Shown here in pieces: positions 1 through 9,863 of a DNA stretch of 64,000 bases. Source of the DNA: Caenorhabditis remanei (Eukaryota; Nematoda; Chromadorea; Rhabditida; Rhabditidae). Made by a program: the position numbers and the translations under genes. The stretch is taken from contig NW_026526124.1 of assembly GCF_010183535.1 (NCBI RefSeq), forward strand, positions 124,001 to 188,000, written 5' to 3'. The notes beneath the pieces are model-generated. The model was given only the letters and a program-made list of their open reading frames with translations. It ran no database searches and was not told the origin of the DNA. The stretch's first letter is position 1; each line of letters begins with the position of its first letter.

Positions 1-80
1 TGCACACTAGGCTGATATACATATCCTGTGCCTACTTCATTACTGGCGACAGACTTTTGAATAACCATTGTGTTTTCAGA

Positions 81-3000
81 ATGAGTAGCTACGCTAACGA
101 TGAGATCACCGTACTTGTCAGAGAGATGGTCGATACGACCGTGGAGCAGGAAGAGATGAGAAGAAATGAGGAACCGGAAGAGGAGGATGTTGTGATGACT
201 CACACACAGGCTGCCGATGTAAGTATTTTCTTGAAACCTGAAAAACAAACAAACTTGACCAAATTTCCAAAATTATAGGGGAACCTATGTCCAATTTTTC
301 AAAAATGAGGGGAACCTCTGCCCAAATTTTGATTTTGTACTTGGAAACTTGAAAAATGAGGGGAACCTCTGCCCAAATTTTGATTTTGTACTTGGAAACT
401 TGAAAAATGAGGCGAACCTCTGCCCAAATTTTGATTTTGTACTTGGAAACTTGAAAAATGGGACGAACCTCTGCCCAAATTTTGATTTTGTACTTGGAAA
501 CTTGAAAAATGAGGGGAACCTCTACCCAAATTTTCAAATAGAAACGTTTTTCAGAATCAGTTCGGTGGAGCAAGCATGAAAGTGTTGCGTATGTGGAAAG
601 AGACACCACCAGAGGCATATGCAAAAAATTTCGAGTTTGTCAAGTTGGAGGTTCGCTTACCAAAATCCGCCACAATCGGTGCTTTTGGTCCAAACCACTT
701 TGGAGAAATGGTGATGGAGCTAGTCACGAAGTATGCCCCGAAGAACGCCACCGACGAGACCAGGGTCGGAGTGACTTTCGATTCTCCAGATTTTGAAGCT
801 GGAACCGCGGTGGGACTGGCCTTCACCCCAATTCATGCTGTCTCCAACCAGAAGATTGTGCAGACATTGGAGCTACTTTCACAATCAAACCGATCTCCAT
901 TGGAAATCCACGATCCAGTACTTCAAATGACTTTGAAGTATATTACCCCTCCCTCGGGAAGTGGAAAAAGGAAGATGGGATTCAACATTGAGGACATCTT
1001 GGAGACCAATCTGTTTGGAAAACGCCGCTTGAACCCCGATGATGATGAAGACGCAGGGGGAGTGGACGTGCTGGACCTTCTGGACGATGCTGCAGAAGAA
1101 TCGGAGGATGAGGAAGAAGACAGTGATTTTGAGATCGATGCCGATGGGGAAGTCATGGAAGGGAAGAAGGCAAGACCCAACATTATGAAAAATGATGGTA
1201 AGAATCACAGTTTTACAAGTTTTAATGTCCAATTTTCAGTAAGATTCGACTGTCTTCCACACGCTGTGTATCAGGCAGCCATGTACAATCAGGCATACTA
1301 TGGAGAAACTGCAGCAGATCGAAAGAAAGGAATGGCCATGTACAAGCAGTCAATCAAGATCTCACCCAACAAGCCAAATCAATGTAATGCACTTTTCCAG
1401 GCGGTTCGAGAAATGAAAAGGGTAAGTCGGTTTTCCATACGACAAAATTCATAAAGTTTCTACAGGAGGCTGGCATAACGAAGACCTATGATTTCGGTTA
1501 TACCGATATTCAACAATTTCAAGACACGGTATTCGCTGGAAAGTTACAAATAATTGTAATTGTTGAACATCAGTCGACACCATACTTCTCAGGACCATAC
1601 ATTGGAGAGAACAAGACGATAACACTGTTCCTGAAGGAAGTGAACGGAGTGGGTCACTTTGTAGGAGTCCGCAAACTTCCACCACTCCTAAAAACACGAT
1701 ATTTTTGCTGCCTCTGTTTGGTTCGTTGTGGGAGCTTCGCAGCACACTACAATTGCCCACGCATACACCATCCCTGTGGAGCTCTCGATTGTCCCGAAAC
1801 TCAAGACGACCTTCCCCTGTGCTGCATAAGGTGTACCGCAGTGTTTCGATCAACCGCCTGTCTGGAAAATCATCTGAGAAAAGGTGACATCAACATGAAA
1901 AGAACCATCTATATTTATTCAAAATTTACAGGATCCAGAGCAGGAAAAAGTCGATGCGATCATACCAAATTGTGCAAGAAGTGTGGCGAAATCTACTTCA
2001 CAAACAAGAGCAAAGTGGCTGCAAAACACGAGTGTGGAAAGAAGTGGTGTAGAAGATGTAGGACGAAACGAGCGGAGACCCATCATTGCATACTCTCAAA
2101 ATCGACCAAGAATGAGAAGAAATTGACCCGGAAAAGATTCGTCTACGACTTTGAGGTTGGTTGAAATTCATGAAATTCATACAATTTCCTAATTTTCAGA
2201 GTATGGAGGAGGAAGATACCGGAGAACAAGTCCCTGTCCTGTTCGTTGCACTTCGTTATTGCAAAAGTTGCTCTACATTTATCCCAACGAACCTACAGGA
2301 TGCTGCAGGCTCCATCTGCGAACAATGCTCACCAAACGGTCGTTGCACAGTGATAAATTGTGTTTCGGACGAGACCAGATTCACCAATGTTGCTGATGAG
2401 GCCACCGAGTGGATTTTCTCCAAGGAAAACAGAGGATTCATTGGAATTGCGCATAACGCATCGGGGTAAGTATTTGAAGAAAATTATGAAAACTTAGGTT
2501 TTGTGGTTTCAGATACGACGCGCAGTTTATCCTGAAAAGTCTCATCTCCAGGAACAAAGCAAGTCCAGCAGTGATCATGGCAGGAACGAAGATAGTTAGC
2601 TTGAAGCACAAGGGAGTCAAATTGATCGACTCTTTGAAGTATCTGACCATGAGCCTTGCAGCCGTTGGAAAGGCTTTCAGAATTCCAACGGAGAAGGGGC
2701 AAGTTTTCTTTGATTTGGAATATTTACAAATTGAAACATTCAGAGACTTTCCGGTGAAGTTTATCAAAAGAGAAAACTTCGACTACGTCGGCGACATCCC
2801 AGAAGACAAGTTCTACAATTTGGAACACAAATCCACCGCCGCCAGACAGAAGCTCACCGATTTCCTAAAGGAAGAGAGAGCACAAAACAAGCAGTTTGAT
2901 TTCGCAGAGGAGCTGTTCAAGTACTGCTACTCGGACGTCTTCATCCTGGCGAGTGCTCTGGTAACCTTCGAGAATGACTTTGAGGCGGCCACAGACGTCT

Positions 3001-5295
3001 GCTTGTTCGAAGTGAGTTTTTCAAAACTTGATATATAGTAAACCACGTTTTCAGGAATCCGTCACGGCAGCTTCAGCCGCTATGAAGGTTTTCCAAAGGA
3101 ACCACCTTGCTGTGGAGCGACCGATTGTTCTCGACGCCCGTCCTTCAGCTTCCCGAAACTCGTCGATCGTCAGCCAAAAGTACCTTGCATGGTTCGGCAA
3201 CGCAAATAAGGTGGATATCGCCTCTTCAGCCACGACCGGGGAGAAAAAGGTAAAATTATTGAACGAAAACCTCTCAAACTATCAATGTATTACAGATTGG
3301 CAAATTCAGCGTGGATGGTTTTGTCGAGCCCTGCCCAAAATTTCCACGTGGACTAGTCATCGAATTTTTTGGCTGCTATTGGCACGCACATGAGTGCCGG
3401 TACACCAACCAGTCGATAATTGAAGGATTGACTGGAGAAGCGATCCGGAAGCGGGATGAAGATCGACTTCAGTACTTGCGAGAGAGACACGAGGTGAAAG
3501 TCGTTTGGGAGTGCAAAGTGGAGAAGCAACGATCGAAAAATCCAGTCATGGCCAAACTTTTTGAGGAATACCAACCAATTGTAAGGAGTTTTGCATCTAA
3601 TCACATCAAAATTACCAGTTTTAGGGTCTCATGGAAATGGAAAAAGCTCTCTCCGGTGGTCGAACGGAGGCCTTCAGACTCATTGCCGATAATAGCCGAT
3701 GGGTTATGAAACATGTTGACGTTGTCAGCATGTATCCTGCTGTAATGAAGTCTGAAGAATTTCCAATCGGTCCACCAAAAAGTGTCCAACTCTCGAAAAT
3801 CACCACTCCAATCGACTCAAAGTTTGGAGTTTACTGGAAAGGGTTCATTTCCTGTCGTATCGTCTCGCCAAAGGACCTGAAGCTGCCACTACTCGGAATG
3901 AAGCCGGATGGGAAACTACTTTTTGCCCTATGCTGGAGTATGTTGACAATTTTCGCTAGTTATAATAACATCAAAATTTCAGCCTGCGCCAAGACCCAAT
4001 CTCAGGTGGACTGCACCCATTCGGATGAGGAGCGAGCCTTCACAGGGACATTCACCACTGCAGAAATAAGAAAAGCGTTGGATCTGGGATACAAAATCAC
4101 CAACGTTTACGATGTAAGTCTTGAGATTAGGAATCGTTAAAATTTCCGAATTTTCAGGCAGTGGAGTATGAGTCCTGGGCCAAAAACGATGAAAATGGAG
4201 AAGGCGGATTGTTCACATCATATATGAACAAAATGATCGCCCTCAAAATTGTAAGTTTTCTTCAGAAATACTCTCAAATTTCATATGAATTTCAGTATGC
4301 GAGTGGATGGCCATCTGATGTGACCACCGATGAAGAGAAAAAGACGTTCGTCGAGGACTACAGGAAACAAGGAATCATTTTGGACAATTGGGACCTTTTC
4401 GAAGAAAGTCCAGGACGACGTCTTTCCTCCAAACTCTCCATCAACTCACTCGTAAGTTTTGAATTATTCAAAGACATCCATCAATGTAAATTTACAGTGG
4501 GGAAAAATGGCACAGCGTGTTGATATGCCAAACACCGCCTTTTTCCATGACCCCGCACAGTTTTGGAAAATGTTCCATGACACTTCCATCATTATGGAAG
4601 CTGTCTGGACATTCAAAGATACTGTTATGGTGGTACATCGGACCAGAGAGGAGTCACTGAGAAGCTTGGCAACCGGTGCCATGCACATCGCGGCACATGT
4701 CCCCTCCTATGGACGTCTCCACCTCTACCGATTGATGGAGCAAGTCGGCGCTGAAAATATCTGTTACACAGGTAACCTGGAAAAATATGAATCCTGAAAT
4801 ATAACATTTCCTTTTCAGACACAGATTCGGTCGTGTACAGAGTTCCAAAAGGTGCAATTGATCCATTGGAGAGTGAGATGGGACCTTTCCTCGGCCAATG
4901 CACCAGCGAGTTGAGCGGAAAAATGGAAAGATTTGTCACCACGGGTGCCAAATCTTACGCCTACAAGGAGATTTTGGAGAATGGAGATGTCAAGGTAACA
5001 TCAATTTTCATCGACTTGAAACAATCATATTTTGCAGATCAAAGTCAAATCCAAAGGCATCTCCCTCAACTCGGAGGCCGCCAAGAAGGTCACAATGGAG
5101 CAGATGGAGAACATGGTTGAGGAAGTGTTGAACGGCGTCGCACGCTCCACCATCGACGTCCCACAACAACAAGTTCGAAGAGACCGGAACCACGATGTAT
5201 ATTTCAAGGAAGTATCGAAGAAGTTCCGGTATACATTCGACAAGCGACGGGTGCTACCAGACGGGTCCACACTACCATATGGATATTCTAATTAA
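81..5295 (+). CDS. Maverick/Polinton protein-primed DNA polymerase B, 15 exons
   Basis: Replicates the element from a protein primer. My model uses exons 81-218, 555-1197, 1240-1421, 1466-1883, 1932-2155, 2200-2465, 2513-2698, 2744-3011, 3055-3249, 3296-3580, 3625-3937, 3983-4113, 4158-4250, 4296-4451 plus 4498-4771, 4819-4994 and 5038-5295. It is open throughout, about 1,401 residues. Seen motifs: exonuclease I DFES (about residue 533), exonuclease II NASGYDAQFIL, exonuclease III YCYSDVFIL, polymerase motif A DVVSMYP (about 967), motif B NSLWGKM, motif C YTDTDS (about 1256). The N-terminal 300 residues are acidic and precede a Cys/His-rich segment. The ATG lies one base behind TTTTCAG, which fits trans-splicing. 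An AATAAA follows at 5327. Exon edges are inferred from splice consensus and phase; the first exon and the in-frame 48-bp intron 1884-1931 are least certain. Confidence 0.93.
265..545. repeat. 51-bp minisatellite in polymerase intron 1
   Basis: About five tandem copies of a 51-bp unit (core GGGGAACCTCTGCCCAAATT) fill the first intron of the polymerase gene. Copies differ at a few bases, mainly GGGG versus GGCG or GGAC. Open frames across it on both strands are by-products of the repeat. Confidence 0.9.
2699..2743 (+). other. Probable GC-AG intron in the polymerase gene
   Basis: This 45-bp stretch begins GCAAGT and ends TTCAG. Removing it joins EKG directly to DFPVKF, which restores the usual family pattern of KG, one residue, FP ahead of the exonuclease-polymerase linker. 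Its length is a multiple of three, so retention would also stay in frame and add 15 residues. Only the donor dinucleotide is unusual. Confidence 0.6.
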
Positions 5296-5665
5296 ATCTG
5301 TGATATATTCAAATTATACTTTTCCCAATAAATTATACACACAAGCAAGACATTTTATTTGACGACAAGTTCACAAGCGCGTGCGGTGTACGCACACAGA
5401 GGCAATGCGCACAATTTTACGACGAGTGCGCGTAAGGTGTATGCACAACCAAGACACCCTAATTTTCGACAAGTCAGAGTATTGCGAAATAGGAACTTGG
5501 ACAAAAAGCGGAGAGTGAGTATTGCGAAATCGGTACTTGGGCGAAAAACGGAAAATTATGGGAAAATTCACATTTTCACCGAGAAATTTGGAAATTTTGA
5601 CAAAATTAACGATAGATCTGAACATGAAAACACTCGACAACCCATCATTTTCATTTTTCGTTATC
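5296..5665. promoter_or_regulatory. Non-coding gap between polymerase and ATPase
   Basis: The polymerase poly(A) signal AATAAA is at 5327-5332. The rest has no convincing ORF. It contains paired imperfect repeats: ATTGCGAAATNGGNACTTGG at about 5480 and 5521, and GTGCGNNNAAGGTGTATGCAC-like segments near 5390-5450. This is the only long gap in the element, so it may carry the promoter for the ATPase-to-protease cluster; that is inference. Confidence 0.4.
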
Positions 5666-6307
5666 ATGGTTCTCCAACTTTCGTGGCAAAGCACAATGCT
5701 AATCGTCGGTCCCAGTGGTCAAGGGAAAAGCACTCTCGCGCGTCAAATTGTGGAGCAACGGAATCAAATTTTCGATGTCAACAGTCGTGTATGCTTCTGG
5801 TACTACGACACCTTTGAAAGCGTACCAGATTCACTAAAAAACAGACCCGACATTCTTCTTCGAGAAGGTCTTCCAAACCTGGAAGAGCTGAAAAAGTACA
5901 AGGACCAACAAGCAATGATCGTAATTGACGACCTAATGACAAAAATTGACCAAAACTCTGGAATGGAACGCCTTGTGTCAGTTTTGGCACATCACTACGA
6001 TATGACAATAATTTTCCTTCTACACACCATATTTTACTCGAAAGTGATCAGAAACCTCCGTTTGCAAGCAAGTTACATAATTTTGTTCAAAAACAACGCG
6101 GATAAATCGAGTGTAAGTTGTTTGGGGGCCCAATTGATGCCTGGTGAATGCAAAACATTTCTCGCAATTTATAAAGACGCTACCAGTCTGCCGTATTCAT
6201 ATTTGCTCATCGATCTTCACAAAAACTGTCCTGAAGAAATTCGTTATAGGGATAACATTCTCCCTAACAAAGTTACTCATGTCTTCACTCCAAAGTCAAA
6301 AAGCTGA
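5666..6307 (+). CDS. Maverick DNA-packaging ATPase (FtsK/HerA, A32-like)
   Basis: A 213-residue protein expected to pump the element's DNA into the capsid. Walker A is GPSGQGKST at residues 15-23, very close to the N-terminus as in A32-type ATPases. Walker B is AMIVIDD with the acidic pair at 88-89. The Met at 5666 was chosen because it places Walker A normally and the frame upstream (open from 5522) is low-complexity and unlike the family; 5627 is an alternative start. Single exon. Its end overlaps the next gene by 29 bp, in keeping with the packed cluster. Confidence 0.88.
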   Translation: MVLQLSWQSTMLIVGPSGQGKSTLARQIVEQRNQIFDVNSRVCFWYYDTFESVPDSLKNRPDILLREGLPNLEELKKYKDQQAMIVIDDLMTKIDQNSGMERLVSVLAHHYDMTIIFLLHTIFYSKVIRNLRLQASYIILFKNNADKSSVSCLGAQLMPGECKTFLAIYKDATSLPYSYLLIDLHKNCPEEIRYRDNILPNKVTHVFTPKSKS

Positions 6308-6638
6308 ATGGAATTTGGATTCATTCAACCAAATACTGTCACTAGCCAATGCTAAAAACAAAACAAACCGCCTTGCCCATATTGATGCCATTTCGGATAA
6401 TTCACTCATTTGCCTTGTGGAATTCATTTTCAACATGTTGAACGGCTCTATTCCACTTTCCCGCGAACATATCCAAAAACTGCGACCTGAAACTGAAAAC
6501 CTACGCCAATTGTCAATAATTCGCGATTTGGACAAGACTCGTGAATTTTTGGTTCAAACAGGAGGAAACCCAGTTGCCGTATTGCTTCCAGTTTTGATTT
6601 CCGCTGCTTCCACAATTCTTCAACATGTCCTACAATAA
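6279..6638 (+). CDS. Small conserved Polinton protein (unknown structural role)
   Basis: 119 residues. The centre has a hydrophobic helix followed by NGSIPLSREHIQKLRP, then a charged stretch, then a GGNPVAVLLPVLISA hydrophobic C-terminus. I recall this arrangement (NGxIPLxxxxxxxLR, then a GG plus hydrophobic tail) from small proteins of invertebrate Polintons that have no assigned function; that is memory, not a search. The tail could insert in a membrane or capsid. The start at 6279 lies inside the ATPase end in another frame, and the end overlaps the next gene by 14 bp. Confidence 0.72.
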   Translation: MSSLQSQKAEWNLDSFNQILSLANAKNKTNRLAHIDAISDNSLICLVEFIFNMLNGSIPLSREHIQKLRPETENLRQLSIIRDLDKTREFLVQTGGNPVAVLLPVLISAASTILQHVLQ

Positions 6639-7251
6639 ATATGTCTTGCTGACAGTCGAGGAGCACCAAGACCTAATTTCCCGTGTACCGCAAGAACCTG
6701 TCGATTCACTGTTAAATGCACCTATGGATAACGATTCAAAAATTGCTCATATACGTGCACATATCGCCAACGTTGTGCAAAATCGAATACATGGCTCCGG
6801 AATTGATGACGAAGACATTGGGAAGGAAAAAGTACCTGAAGAAGAAGCAAAGAAACCCACTCCAATGAGTGTTTCTCTCAATGATACACCACAAATGGAT
6901 CAATTCCCACAAGCCGTTCAATCCCCAGCTCCAACTGTACCAGACGTTATCAATCCTGTCGCGGCTAAGAAGGAAATCATGTCATATATAACAAAATTCC
7001 CAGATATCTTCAAAATTTCAAAACCCACCGGGAAAATAGAGATTCGTGGTGAACCCGTCACAATTCATAATATCAATCGCATTCTTGACGACTTGACCGG
7101 TGAATTGCCACTTCACGGAGTACAGTTGAATATGCACATACTCCTTGAGGAATTGAAAAAAGCTGGTCTTCCTCAACGATATCTTCTGAATCCAAAACGC
7201 CAGTATCGTACTCGAACTTCACCACGTAGTTTTAGCGTTGGAAGGCTGTAA
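6625..7251 (+). CDS. Conserved Polinton protein, unknown function (208 aa)
   Basis: The N-terminal 60 residues look helical. Residues 60-110 are Pro/Glu-rich and probably disordered. Residues 110-190 form a compact module (SYITKFPDIFKIS, then GEPVTIHNINRILDDL) that resembles the C-terminal module usually encoded beside the preceding small protein in Polintons. The tail is basic (NPKRQYRTRTSPRS). It overlaps the preceding ORF by 14 bp, and its stop shares a base with the integrase start (TAATG). A virion or DNA-binding role is inference from position and basic tail. Confidence 0.75.
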   Translation: MSYNKYVLLTVEEHQDLISRVPQEPVDSLLNAPMDNDSKIAHIRAHIANVVQNRIHGSGIDDEDIGKEKVPEEEAKKPTPMSVSLNDTPQMDQFPQAVQSPAPTVPDVINPVAAKKEIMSYITKFPDIFKISKPTGKIEIRGEPVTIHNINRILDDLTGELPLHGVQLNMHILLEELKKAGLPQRYLLNPKRQYRTRTSPRSFSVGRL

Positions 7252-8363
7252 TGTTTCAAAAAACTTTGGAACGCCTGTATACGGATCCAAAAAGTGGTTT
7301 TCGAAGTGTATCGAAACTCTTATACCAAGCACGAAAAGTTCATCCGGATATTTCAAGAAAAGATGTTGTCGCATATCTTCACACAAACGATGCATATACC
7401 AGACATTTTCCAAAGTCCAAAATTCAACATAACCCCTGGGTGGCAACTGGACCAGATAGTCATCATATGGCAGATCTTGCAATGCTTCCCACACTGAAGA
7501 AATACAACAACGGTTTTTGCTACATTTTGGTGGTAGTTGACGTGTTCAGTCGCTATGTTTTTGCCCGGCCGTTGAAAAATAAGATGTGTATGACGGTTAC
7601 CAAAGCTTATGATGAAATATTGCGATCGAAATGGAGGATTCCAACAAAATTATATACAGACAAAGGTAAACAAGAGTGATCCTGAACCGTTCAATACATT
7701 TTTCATTCAGGTACCGAATTCATGGGGAAAGAGTTCCGGAAATTGTGCTCAGATTTGGATATTCGACATATGAACCCAAAAAACACAAACGTGAAAGCCT
7801 GTTACGCTGAAAATGCAATTATGCGTATAAAGAGGCAGCTGGAGAAATGGTTCACATCGGCGAGAAGCTTCGAATGGACACGAATACTGCCAGAAATAGT
7901 TGATGGTCTCAACTCAACATTTATGGAAACTCTTGGAACATCACCTGAAAAAGTCACCTGGAAGAATGCAGCCAAAGTCTGGGAACGGCTCTACGGAGCA
8001 TCAAGAAGATACACACCGAAATTCAAAGTCGGTGATACAGTCCGTGTCTTGATGGAAAATTCACCATTTGACAAAGGAACGAGAGCCAAGTGGACCGAAG
8101 AACTTTTCATCGTCTCCAGAATTATACCTTACGATATCCCAGTGTATATTTTGACAGACACACTCGATAGAGAAGTTGACGGAATTTGGTACGAAGAAGA
8201 AATGGTCCTTCACACGAAAACTGACGAAATCTACCAAATTGACAAAATTATTCGAAAACGGACGAAAAATGGGAAAAAAGAGTGCCTGGTCAGCTTCAAA
8301 GGATACGACGCATCGTTCAACTCATGGATACCCGCTTCAGATATAATTGATCTTGATGGATAG
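7251..8363 (+). CDS. Maverick integrase (retroviral-type, with chromodomain), 2 exons
   Basis: Inserts the element into the host genome. Exons are 7251-7665 and 7711-8363 around a 45-bp GT-AG intron; 355 residues. The rve catalytic triad is visible as D75 (HMADLAML), D137 (YTDKG) and E172 (CYAENAIMRIKRQ), spaced D-34-E. The split codon of the intron falls just after D137. The C-terminus (about 300-350) is a chromodomain: YQIDKIIRKR, VSFKGYDASFNSWIPASDI. All catalytic residues are present and there are no stops, so it could be active. Confidence 0.93.
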
Positions 8364-8559
8364 TCCCATTTGGTCTTGTGGAAACACAAAGTGCTCAAGG
8401 GCTCTCATCGTATTTTGTTCTCAAGTTTTCATTGTCTACACTGTCAGTTTTGTTGCTCTATATAAAATTTGTTCCAATTCTGACCCTCAACACCAGTGGC
8501 TTGCTATTCTTGGTTCCTGCATTGGGTACCTACTACCAAACCCAAGACTCGAAAAATGA
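8356..8559 (+). CDS. Small two-helix membrane ORF (67 aa)
   Basis: Starts inside the integrase stop region and ends in an ATGA overlap with the capsid gene at 8556, the tight packing seen for real genes of this element. Residues 17-38 (ALIVFCSQVFIVYTVSFVAL) and 48-60 are hydrophobic, suggesting two membrane segments. No family recognised. A second ORF in another frame (8378-8620) is also hydrophobic, so which frame is used is uncertain. Confidence 0.45.
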   Translation: MDSPIWSCGNTKCSRALIVFCSQVFIVYTVSFVALYKICSNSDPQHQWLAILGSCIGYLLPNPRLEK

Positions 8560-9329
8560 GCGATTTCTACATAACTCTCGTGAGCAATGCTCACGCAAAT
8601 TCTTCAATCTCCAATTTTAACACCCAACTACCACGCACCATCAACATGGACCGGGAGTTTGAAGTTGGACTTGTCTCGATAATTTATCCATCGTCACATG
8701 ACCTGATTTCTGAAATGCCTGAAGAGAATGGCTGGAACGAAAACGAGTTTGTTGTCTGGCTGAAGAATACTCCTCTGAAATGTAGTGTTCCAAATTGCAC
8801 ATTTTCCACTCCAAATGAACTTGCGGAAATTCTGAATCATACACTTGCTCAACGGATTGATAAGGAATTCAACAAAACCAACACGAAAATCGACATGTTC
8901 ACATACCAATCCCTATTCAAAAGAATTTTGGTGAAAAGCCCTGAAAACGTGACACAAGTACACTTCTCGGCGAGATTGTCATATTTCATTGGACATGACC
9001 GAATCATCAAAACTTTCCCAACACTAGGAAAATATTCAACATACTCTGGATCCGACTTGATGTATGTGTATTCTGAAAATCTTGTGGAACCACAAACTGT
9101 AAGCCACATGAAAGTCCCACTTTTGAAGGTTATCAACATGAACACGGGAGACGGAGCAAATATCGAACAATCTTTCACAAAACCACTATATGTACGTGTT
9201 CGACCGTCTGAAGTATCAAAAATTGGAATTCAAATCAAGAACGACCGAGATCATTTCATTCCATTCAATTCTGGAAAAATTGTCATCGTACTTCACTTCC
9301 GTCCCGTCAGAATTTCATTTGATGGCTGA
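8556..9329 (+). CDS. Maverick minor capsid (penton-like, single jelly-roll) protein
   Basis: 257 residues, expected at the icosahedral vertices of the Maverick capsid. Starts MSDFYITLVSNAHANSSISN and continues with INMDREFEVGLVSIIYPSS, both characteristic of Polinton penton proteins (xFYxTLPSNxS, then GxWEVGLxEIxYP). Residues 180-205 (DLMYVYSENLVEPQ, then PLLKVI) fit the conserved LYVYxDIVxxQ, PLLRxV stretch. The C-terminus alternates beta-like strands. The Met at 8556 was taken rather than the non-ATG upstream start because the family begins at this motif. Confidence 0.88.
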   Translation: MSDFYITLVSNAHANSSISNFNTQLPRTINMDREFEVGLVSIIYPSSHDLISEMPEENGWNENEFVVWLKNTPLKCSVPNCTFSTPNELAEILNHTLAQRIDKEFNKTNTKIDMFTYQSLFKRILVKSPENVTQVHFSARLSYFIGHDRIIKTFPTLGKYSTYSGSDLMYVYSENLVEPQTVSHMKVPLLKVINMNTGDGANIEQSFTKPLYVRVRPSEVSKIGIQIKNDRDHFIPFNSGKIVIVLHFRPVRISFDG

Positions 9330-9534
9330 ATTCTTGGTCAACAACCGACGTATTCTACTACCATGCTTGTATATTTTGATCCTGACTCTTCTGTTGATTG
9401 GACTGCGTTCTTTGAACCTGACCCAAATCAAGGAGGTTCTGGTGGATTTCGTGCCGGAAGTATCTATCAGCGGGGAAATGGCCCGTTTTCGCAATTACTC
9501 GGAAAACTCTTCATTTCCGCTGTCCCTCTACTGA
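9322..9534 (+). CDS. Overlapping small transmembrane ORF (70 aa)
   Basis: Its ATG lies within the last codons of the penton gene (ATGGCTGA), and most of it overlaps the next gene in another frame. Residues 9-28 (RRILLPCLYILILTLLLIGL) form one strong membrane helix with a positive N-terminal flank. No homology recognised. It may be a real overprinted gene or a chance frame over a region encoding another protein. Confidence 0.35.
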   Translation: MAEFLVNNRRILLPCLYILILTLLLIGLRSLNLTQIKEVLVDFVPEVSISGEMARFRNYSENSSFPLSLY

Positions 9535-9863
9535 AACGCATGGGTGTTTCACTAGGTCGCGAAGTAATGGACTCGTCACTTCGTGTTGCAAACGACGTTG
9601 TAGCTGGTGACCCTTTCAAAAAGTCGCTATCTAGAAACGCCACAAATTCCTATAATTCGCTTGTCACTCGTGCTATTGATAATCTTGGTCAAAAAGGAGG
9701 ACGCCGAAGACGTCGACGTGCTACTACCAAAGCCAAACCGAAGAAGAAGAAGAAGACTACAAAAAAGTCTAAGAAGCCACGCAAGAAGATTGCCCGCAAG
9801 AAGAGAAAGCTCCCGAAATCATCAACCCGCAAACGTGATATTTTTGGAAAATGGCAAAACTAG
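9363..9863 (+). CDS. Maverick basic virion protein (core/pVI-like)
   Basis: 166 residues in two parts. The N-terminal half has YQRGNGPFSQLLGKLF, then VPLLKRMGVSLGREVMDSSL, the amphipathic pattern (GxGxxxxLxxLF, PLLKxGxxxLGxE) of a Polinton protein compared with adenovirus minor proteins. The C-terminal 55 residues are almost entirely Lys/Arg (GGRRRRRR, KKKKK, KKPRKK), typical of a DNA-condensing core protein. Start ATG has a good context (CTACCATGC). It ends 13 bp inside the next gene. The exact adenoviral counterpart is not settled. Confidence 0.75.
   Translation: MLVYFDPDSSVDWTAFFEPDPNQGGSGGFRAGSIYQRGNGPFSQLLGKLFISAVPLLKRMGVSLGREVMDSSLRVANDVVAGDPFKKSLSRNATNSYNSLVTRAIDNLGQKGGRRRRRRATTKAKPKKKKKTTKKSKKPRKKIARKKRKLPKSSTRKRDIFGKWQN

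Noticed and set aside
1..80. Left terminal repeat of the Maverick
   Set aside because: No inverted match to this stretch was found at 13.3-14.3 kb; the true end is probably left of the window.
118..624. 168-residue minus-strand protein
   Set aside because: It translates the intron minisatellite and the antisense of polymerase exon 1; the repeats keep the frame open by chance.
923..1183. Ser-rich minus-strand ORF
   Set aside because: Antisense shadow of the acidic Asp/Glu region of the polymerase.
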